Shown here piece after piece: positions 13,057 through 16,587 of a DNA stretch of 16,587 bases; position 1 is the stretch's first letter, and the number at the start of each line of letters is the position of its first letter. This DNA is from an uncultured Chloroflexota bacterium (GTDB lineage Bacteria > Chloroflexota > Limnocylindria > Limnocylindrales > Limnocylindraceae): the NCBI GenBank assembly GCA_903937225.1, contig CAIZYO010000143.1:1-16587 (forward strand), in the 5' to 3' direction. Under the pieces are notes generated by a model, which saw only the letters and a program-made list of their open reading frames with translations, was not told the DNA's origin and did not search any database. Made by a program: the position numbers and the translations under genes.

Positions 13057-14145
13057 ATGAGCCACATCTTCATCTCACCACACCCAGATGACGCAGCGCT
13101 CTCATGCGGCGGACTGATTGCACACCTGCGCGAACTTGGACAGAACGTGATCATCATCAGCGTCTTCTCTGGGCATGGTGATCTCACGCGCATGTCCTCG
13201 TACCAGCGCCAGGCGCTCGGTTTCGGCGGCAAGGCGATCTGGCCCTCAACGGAATCTTTTGATCGCGGCTCTGTTGCTGCGGACGTGAACGTCCCTGGCG
13301 AGACAGAGAGCGAACTTGCGCCATGGCAGGCGGAGCGCGGTCGACTTGCGGCCACACAACAGGAAGCAGACGCAAGTGCGAAAGAGTTCTGGCAGCGCGC
13401 ATCCTGGTATCGCAAGGCGGACATCAGTGGCGGCGGCGGACTCCCACACGCAAAAGATGTGGATGCGGTTGGCGGGCAGGGGACAACAACACCCGGCGCA
13501 ATTGCCGTAGCAGCTGCGGCAGGCGACGCAATGGCGCAGCGCAAGATGGAAGATGAGCGCTACGCACTCTTCAGCGAGGCGGCAGTGATCTTCCTTGATC
13601 TGCCAGACGCGGTCTTCCGTGGATACGAAGGTGACGAGCAGTTGCTTGGTCGTGTGCGTGACGGCGATGTGGCACCAGTTGCGCTGCTCGCAAAGGAGAT
13701 CGCGCGACTTGAGCCGCAGCAGGTCTATTTCCCGCTCGGCATTGGATCACATGTTGATCATCAGCTCGCACGCAAGGTTGGTGCGGCACTTCTGGCAGAG
13801 CCACGTAAGTGGGAGATGCCTGGCCCAGACTGGGCGAGCAGAATCTCGTTCTATGAGGACTTCCCGTACGCGTGGTGGAGCGAGTTCAACGCACAGGGTG
13901 GACTCCCTGCAGAGTATTCCGCCGAACTTCCAGCGGATGTTGCACTGACGCCTGAGATTGTGGACACGAGTGCGGTCATTGAGACCAAGATCAAAGGGAT
14001 CTCACTCTACGAATCGCAAACGCCGCACCTCTTCGGTTCTGTAGAGAAGATGGCAGACGCCGTGCGTGGTCACGGCGCGCGTGTGGCGCTTGATGCTGGT
14101 CGTTCTGGATCTGCCGAGCGCTACTGGAGCGCTGTCCGCCGCTAA
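13057..14145 (+). CDS. PIG-L/LmbE-family deacetylase with a large insertion
   Basis: The 362-residue zinc-dependent deacetylase has ISPHPDDAALSCGG at residues 6-19 (H9, D11 and D12 of the HPDD motif) and GSHVDHQ (H232, D234, H235), the second metal motif. Family members remove N-acetyl groups from sugars such as GlcNAc-linked lipids, mycothiol precursors or antibiotics; the substrate here is unknown. Between VFSGHGD (about 37-42) and RKMEDERYALF (162 onward), where relatives usually have a few tens of residues, lies a segment of about 120 residues. It is rich in Ala, Gly, Gln and Glu, with SGGGGLPHA and GGQGTTTPGA stretches. The start at 13057 has no clear ribosome site; a CATGAT box is at 13035. 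Its stop overlaps the convergent glycosyltransferase stop. Confidence 0.87.
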   Translation: MSHIFISPHPDDAALSCGGLIAHLRELGQNVIIISVFSGHGDLTRMSSYQRQALGFGGKAIWPSTESFDRGSVAADVNVPGETESELAPWQAERGRLAATQQEADASAKEFWQRASWYRKADISGGGGLPHAKDVDAVGGQGTTTPGAIAVAAAAGDAMAQRKMEDERYALFSEAAVIFLDLPDAVFRGYEGDEQLLGRVRDGDVAPVALLAKEIARLEPQQVYFPLGIGSHVDHQLARKVGAALLAEPRKWEMPGPDWASRISFYEDFPYAWWSEFNAQGGLPAEYSAELPADVALTPEIVDTSAVIETKIKGISLYESQTPHLFGSVEKMADAVRGHGARVALDAGRSGSAERYWSAVRR

Positions 14146-15368
14146 GCGCGAACGCCGTTCCGATCAGGGACGAGTGTTGCATCACCACCTACGGCGAGCG
14201 CATAGATCGCTTCAATGTCTCGCATCATGTAGTCAATGCAGAACTCTTCATGCACCATCTCATGTCCAGCGGCGGCGAGTTTCGCCGCGCGATCTGGATG
14301 TGTGAAGAGTGCAATGATCGCCGCCGCCAGTGCGGAAGGGTCGTGCGATGGAACCAGCGTGCCCGTCTCGCCATCGGTGATCATCTCTGGAATTCCTCCC
14401 ACATTGCTCGCAACCACCGGTCGCTCTGCGGCGAGCGCTTCAAGGATGGCGATCCCTTGTGCTTCGCGATAGCTCGGCATTGCCACCACATCTGCCGCCG
14501 CCAAGACCGCAGGGATGTCATCACGACGTCCAAGGAACGCAACGCTGTCACAGCAGAGTTCGCTGCGTAGGTGTGCAGCGGCGAGCCCCTCGAGTCGATC
14601 GCGCTCGGAGCCTTCGCCAGCAATCAAGAGTCGTGCCTGCGGGAAGTGGTGGTGCACCAGTGGCCAGGCCTCAATGAGCGTGGGGTGCCCCTTCTCAGGC
14701 TCAAGACGGCCGATCGCCGCCACCACAGGGGCGTCACTTGGGATGCCGAACTCCTTGCGCACCACGTCGCGGCCAGGCGCTTCATCGAAGCGTTCCAGAT
14801 CCACGCCGTTGTAGATCCTGCTGATGGCGGTACTGTCGCGGTTCTCTGCAACGATCTTGCGCACGATCGCATCACTCACGGCGATCAGCCAGTCGATACG
14901 CGGCGTGAGCTTCTCCAGTAGTTCACGATCCTCCGCAGACCGGAAGCGGCTCGAGTGCAGCGTGGAGACCACAAGTGGACGAACCCCTGTGCGCTTCTCA
15001 ACGAGGTCGGCCGCATAGACCGCAACAACATCGGCGCGGAACATGTGCGCGTGGATCACCTGCGTCTTCAGCGTGATCATCCGTTCGGCGAGCGCCGCCG
15101 CCGCGCGATCATCATGTTCGTCCTCAATCACCTCAACGGGAATCTTCAGGCGCTCGAGTCGCTTCACCGTGCTCCCGTGCGAGAGCGAGACTACGCACAC
15201 ATCGTGGCGCGAGTTATCAAGGCGTAGCACCGTACTGACGAGGCTCTCCTGCGCGCCACCATTGGTCCCTGTGGCAAGGAGCTGCATCACGCGGATACGC
15301 GAGCCGTCAGGGAGCGGGCCTGCAGGCGCTCGCCCCGTGCACGGCTTCTGGTGATTCATGCGACTCAT
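14142..15368 (-). CDS. GT4-family glycosyltransferase
   Basis: The 408-residue protein has a GT-B fold. The N-terminal domain begins RIRVMQLLATGTNGGAQESLV (residues 24-44). The C-terminal donor-binding domain has AAIGRLEPEKGH (R221, K226, expected to contact the sugar-nucleotide phosphates), the EX7E motif EAQGIAILE (E302, E310) and SNVGGIPEMI. This is the GT4 pattern: retaining transfer from a nucleotide sugar. The acceptor is unknown, but polysaccharide or glycolipid synthesis is likely. The frame is open to 15413. I chose ATG 15368 because it overlaps the upstream GNAT-protein stop as ATGA; ATG 15359 is also possible. Two adjacent Cys (C272, C273) are unremarkable. It is the second gene of a two-gene operon. 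Confidence 0.88.
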   Translation of the reverse strand: MSRMNHQKPCTGRAPAGPLPDGSRIRVMQLLATGTNGGAQESLVSTVLRLDNSRHDVCVVSLSHGSTVKRLERLKIPVEVIEDEHDDRAAAALAERMITLKTQVIHAHMFRADVVAVYAADLVEKRTGVRPLVVSTLHSSRFRSAEDRELLEKLTPRIDWLIAVSDAIVRKIVAENRDSTAISRIYNGVDLERFDEAPGRDVVRKEFGIPSDAPVVAAIGRLEPEKGHPTLIEAWPLVHHHFPQARLLIAGEGSERDRLEGLAAAHLRSELCCDSVAFLGRRDDIPAVLAAADVVAMPSYREAQGIAILEALAAERPVVASNVGGIPEMITDGETGTLVPSHDPSALAAAIIALFTHPDRAAKLAAAGHEMVHEEFCIDYMMRDIEAIYALAVGGDATLVPDRNGVRA

Positions 15369-16399
15369 AGAGGGATCTCCAACTTCATCACCTGCGCATC
15401 TACCGCACCACACTCGTACTTGTACGGTTCGTTCCCGCGCAAGAAGTCCAACTGCGCGCGTCCTTCGTTGATTGCGAGTGTTAGGCCGTGCACGAAGAGA
15501 AGCACGCCAGGCGAGAGCGCGCGCGCGCCCGCGTCACCTCCAGCATTCCAATATCTCAGTGCACCAGCGTCTCGCAGAAATAGCCCCGCGGCAAACGTGC
15601 CGAACTCTTCGTTGCGCGCCATCAGCATCGTGATCGTGTCCCGCGGCGCCTTGGCGAAGAGTTCGCGCAGGAAGGCTTCCTCTTCCGCGCCTTTGGGTGT
15701 TGCGGTAAAGAGCCCGCGTTCACCCCAACGCGCGCGATGTAGACGAATAAACTCTGGAAGATCAGCGAGCAGGTCTTCACTTGCGCTGATCTGCACGCCT
15801 GCCGCTTCACCGCGGCGAACCTTGCGCCGGATCTCGTGACGCTGTTTCTTGTCAAGGCGATCCAGATGTTCATCCAACGTGCGGATGCCTTGAAGATCAA
15901 TGAACGGCGCCGGCTCTTCAACGGCGTATGTGGCCGCGCGCGATGCAACCACCGCGGCGCGTTGGATTGCGGCAACTATTCGGACGTGCGCGTCATCAGC
16001 GGGACGAATGCGCATCATATTGATAGGCGCGTTGATCGCAAGGAGTGCCGTTGCCAGTGCATCCGCAACATCATCTGGCTCCTGACTCTGCGCACTTGTG
16101 TGCGGTGCGAGCAGCACGGTGGCGTAATCAATGTGTAGCGTTGCGCCGGAGTAGATCACGCCGTCTGGTCGGCGCATCAGCGGGAGATAGCCGAGCAGTT
16201 CGCCGGTTGATGCACTGCGCGCAGCGAGGCTCACGTCTTCCGCGCCACCCCCGTGTGCGCTCCACCACGCCTGGTGAAACACTCGGAGCGAGAAGGCGCT
16301 TGCGCTCGAGTTTCCCTCAAGGAGTGCTGACCACTCTTCTTCGCTTACCCCGGCCAGCGGGGTCGCGGAGACGGCGAGGGAGCCTACTGGGGTCGTCAT
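15365..16399 (-). CDS. BcsL/CelD-like GNAT-fold acyltransferase
   Basis: This 344-residue protein is of the Acetyltransf_6 (PF13480) type. Two half-domains of GNAT fold are separated by the basic motif DKKQRHEIRRKVRR (183-196), and the hallmark LDFLRGNEPYKY (317-328) lies near the end. Related proteins act in cellulose, xanthan-like or other exopolysaccharide clusters, and the fold is close to the FemAB peptidyltransferases that use aminoacyl-tRNA. An acyl or aminoacyl transfer to a surface glycan or lipid is plausible but not proven. The start ATG 16399 follows a TACGAT box with leaderless geometry. The stop overlaps the glycosyltransferase start. Confidence 0.82.
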   Translation of the reverse strand: MTTPVGSLAVSATPLAGVSEEEWSALLEGNSSASAFSLRVFHQAWWSAHGGGAEDVSLAARSASTGELLGYLPLMRRPDGVIYSGATLHIDYATVLLAPHTSAQSQEPDDVADALATALLAINAPINMMRIRPADDAHVRIVAAIQRAAVVASRAATYAVEEPAPFIDLQGIRTLDEHLDRLDKKQRHEIRRKVRRGEAAGVQISASEDLLADLPEFIRLHRARWGERGLFTATPKGAEEEAFLRELFAKAPRDTITMLMARNEEFGTFAAGLFLRDAGALRYWNAGGDAGARALSPGVLLFVHGLTLAINEGRAQLDFLRGNEPYKYECGAVDAQVMKLEIPL

Positions 16400-16405
16400 C
16401 TCCGT

Positions 16406-16411
16406 ATCGTA
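16406..16411 (-). promoter_or_regulatory. -10 box of a leaderless promoter (GNAT gene)
   Basis: TACGAT on the minus strand is at -12 to -7 from ATG 16399. It overlaps the left CGTACG palindrome (16408-16413) of the divergent region. No -35 box is clear. Confidence 0.5.
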
Positions 16412-16420
16412 CGCGCTCCG

Positions 16421-16426
16421 TACGCT
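16421..16426 (+). promoter_or_regulatory. -10 box for the ComF-like gene
   Basis: TACGCT lies 5 nt before an in-frame GTG (16432) and overlaps the right CGTACG palindrome (16419-16424). Transcription from here would begin at about 16432-16433. It could serve a leaderless GTG start or a short leader with GGAGG (16434-16438) for ATG 16447. Confidence 0.4.
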
Positions 16427-16446
16427 TGAGCGTGGAGGATCGCTGC

Positions 16447-16587
16447 ATGCGCACGTTTTCGCTACAGCTCCAACTCCTCGTGCGCTCGGCAGCCGCGCCG
16501 TTGGTTGAACTCCTCGCTCCGCCCCGCTGCGGGATCTGCGAGTGCGAGGGGGCGCTGCTCTGTGCGGAGTGTCGTGCCGAGTGGATC
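16447..16587 (+). CDS. ComF-like protein, N-terminal part (runs off window)
   Basis: 47 residues are visible before the window ends. They contain LLAPPRCGICECEGALLCAECRAEW, the N-terminal double zinc ribbon of ComF/GntX phosphoribosyltransferase-like proteins (LxPxxCxxC...LCxxC). ComF proteins act in natural DNA uptake, as a cytoplasmic factor working with ComFA. The phosphoribosyltransferase domain would be outside the window. I chose ATG 16447 because GGAGG lies 8 nt upstream. An in-frame GTG at 16432, adding VEDRC, could be the leaderless alternative. Confidence 0.75.
   Translation, partial: MRTFSLQLQLLVRSAAAPLVELLAPPRCGICECEGALLCAECRAEWI

Overview
The window is a gene-dense stretch of about 16.6 kb, with no gap over 100 bases, from the chromosome of a moderately GC-rich bacterium. 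Chloroflexota is my best guess, possibly a small-genome freshwater lineage such as the Limnocylindria. The evidence is a DppA-like binding protein with its domains in permuted order, start codons placed directly after a TAnnnT box (leaderless mRNAs), and 1-4 nt gene overlaps. There are no rRNA markers, so the assignment is an inference. I see no mobile element, CRISPR array, tRNA or rRNA.

Left part (1-4779): the window opens with the end of a DUF805-type membrane protein on the + strand. A block of minus-strand genes follows. It holds a 44-aa cysteine-rich protein, an MFS exporter and three tandem TupA-like ATP-grasp genes, each overlapping the next by exactly 4 nt. The three are clear paralogs, and a fourth copy lies at 6521-7531. 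Between the array and the fourth copy is a lone lipoprotein-type, peptide-class ABC binding protein (4832-6505). Its sequence order is circularly permuted relative to DppA/OppA, and no permease or ATPase gene is nearby. A 108-aa three-helix membrane protein follows the fourth copy.

Centre (7942-12817, + strand): DedA membrane protein, metallophosphoesterase, MMPL-family transporter and a CrtC/AttH-like lipocalin lipoprotein form a tightly coupled operon. The phosphoesterase-MMPL junction carries a 14-nt tandem duplication that creates a 4-codon mini-ORF linking the stop of one gene to the start of the next. A 59-aa one-helix protein and a PIG-L/LmbE deacetylase with a large internal insertion follow.

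Right part (14142-16587): a minus-strand pair encodes a BcsL/CelD-type GNAT protein and a GT4 glycosyltransferase. The glycosyltransferase stop codon overlaps the stop of the deacetylase. Divergent from the pair is the start of a ComF-like gene that runs off the window.

Most genes point to the cell envelope: ATP-grasp ligation onto surface polymers, lipid and polymer transport (DedA, MMPL, lipocalin lipoprotein), sugar deacetylation, glycosyl transfer and acyl transfer. The two most notable observations are the permuted binding protein and the four-copy TupA-like family, which shares a C-terminal tail.
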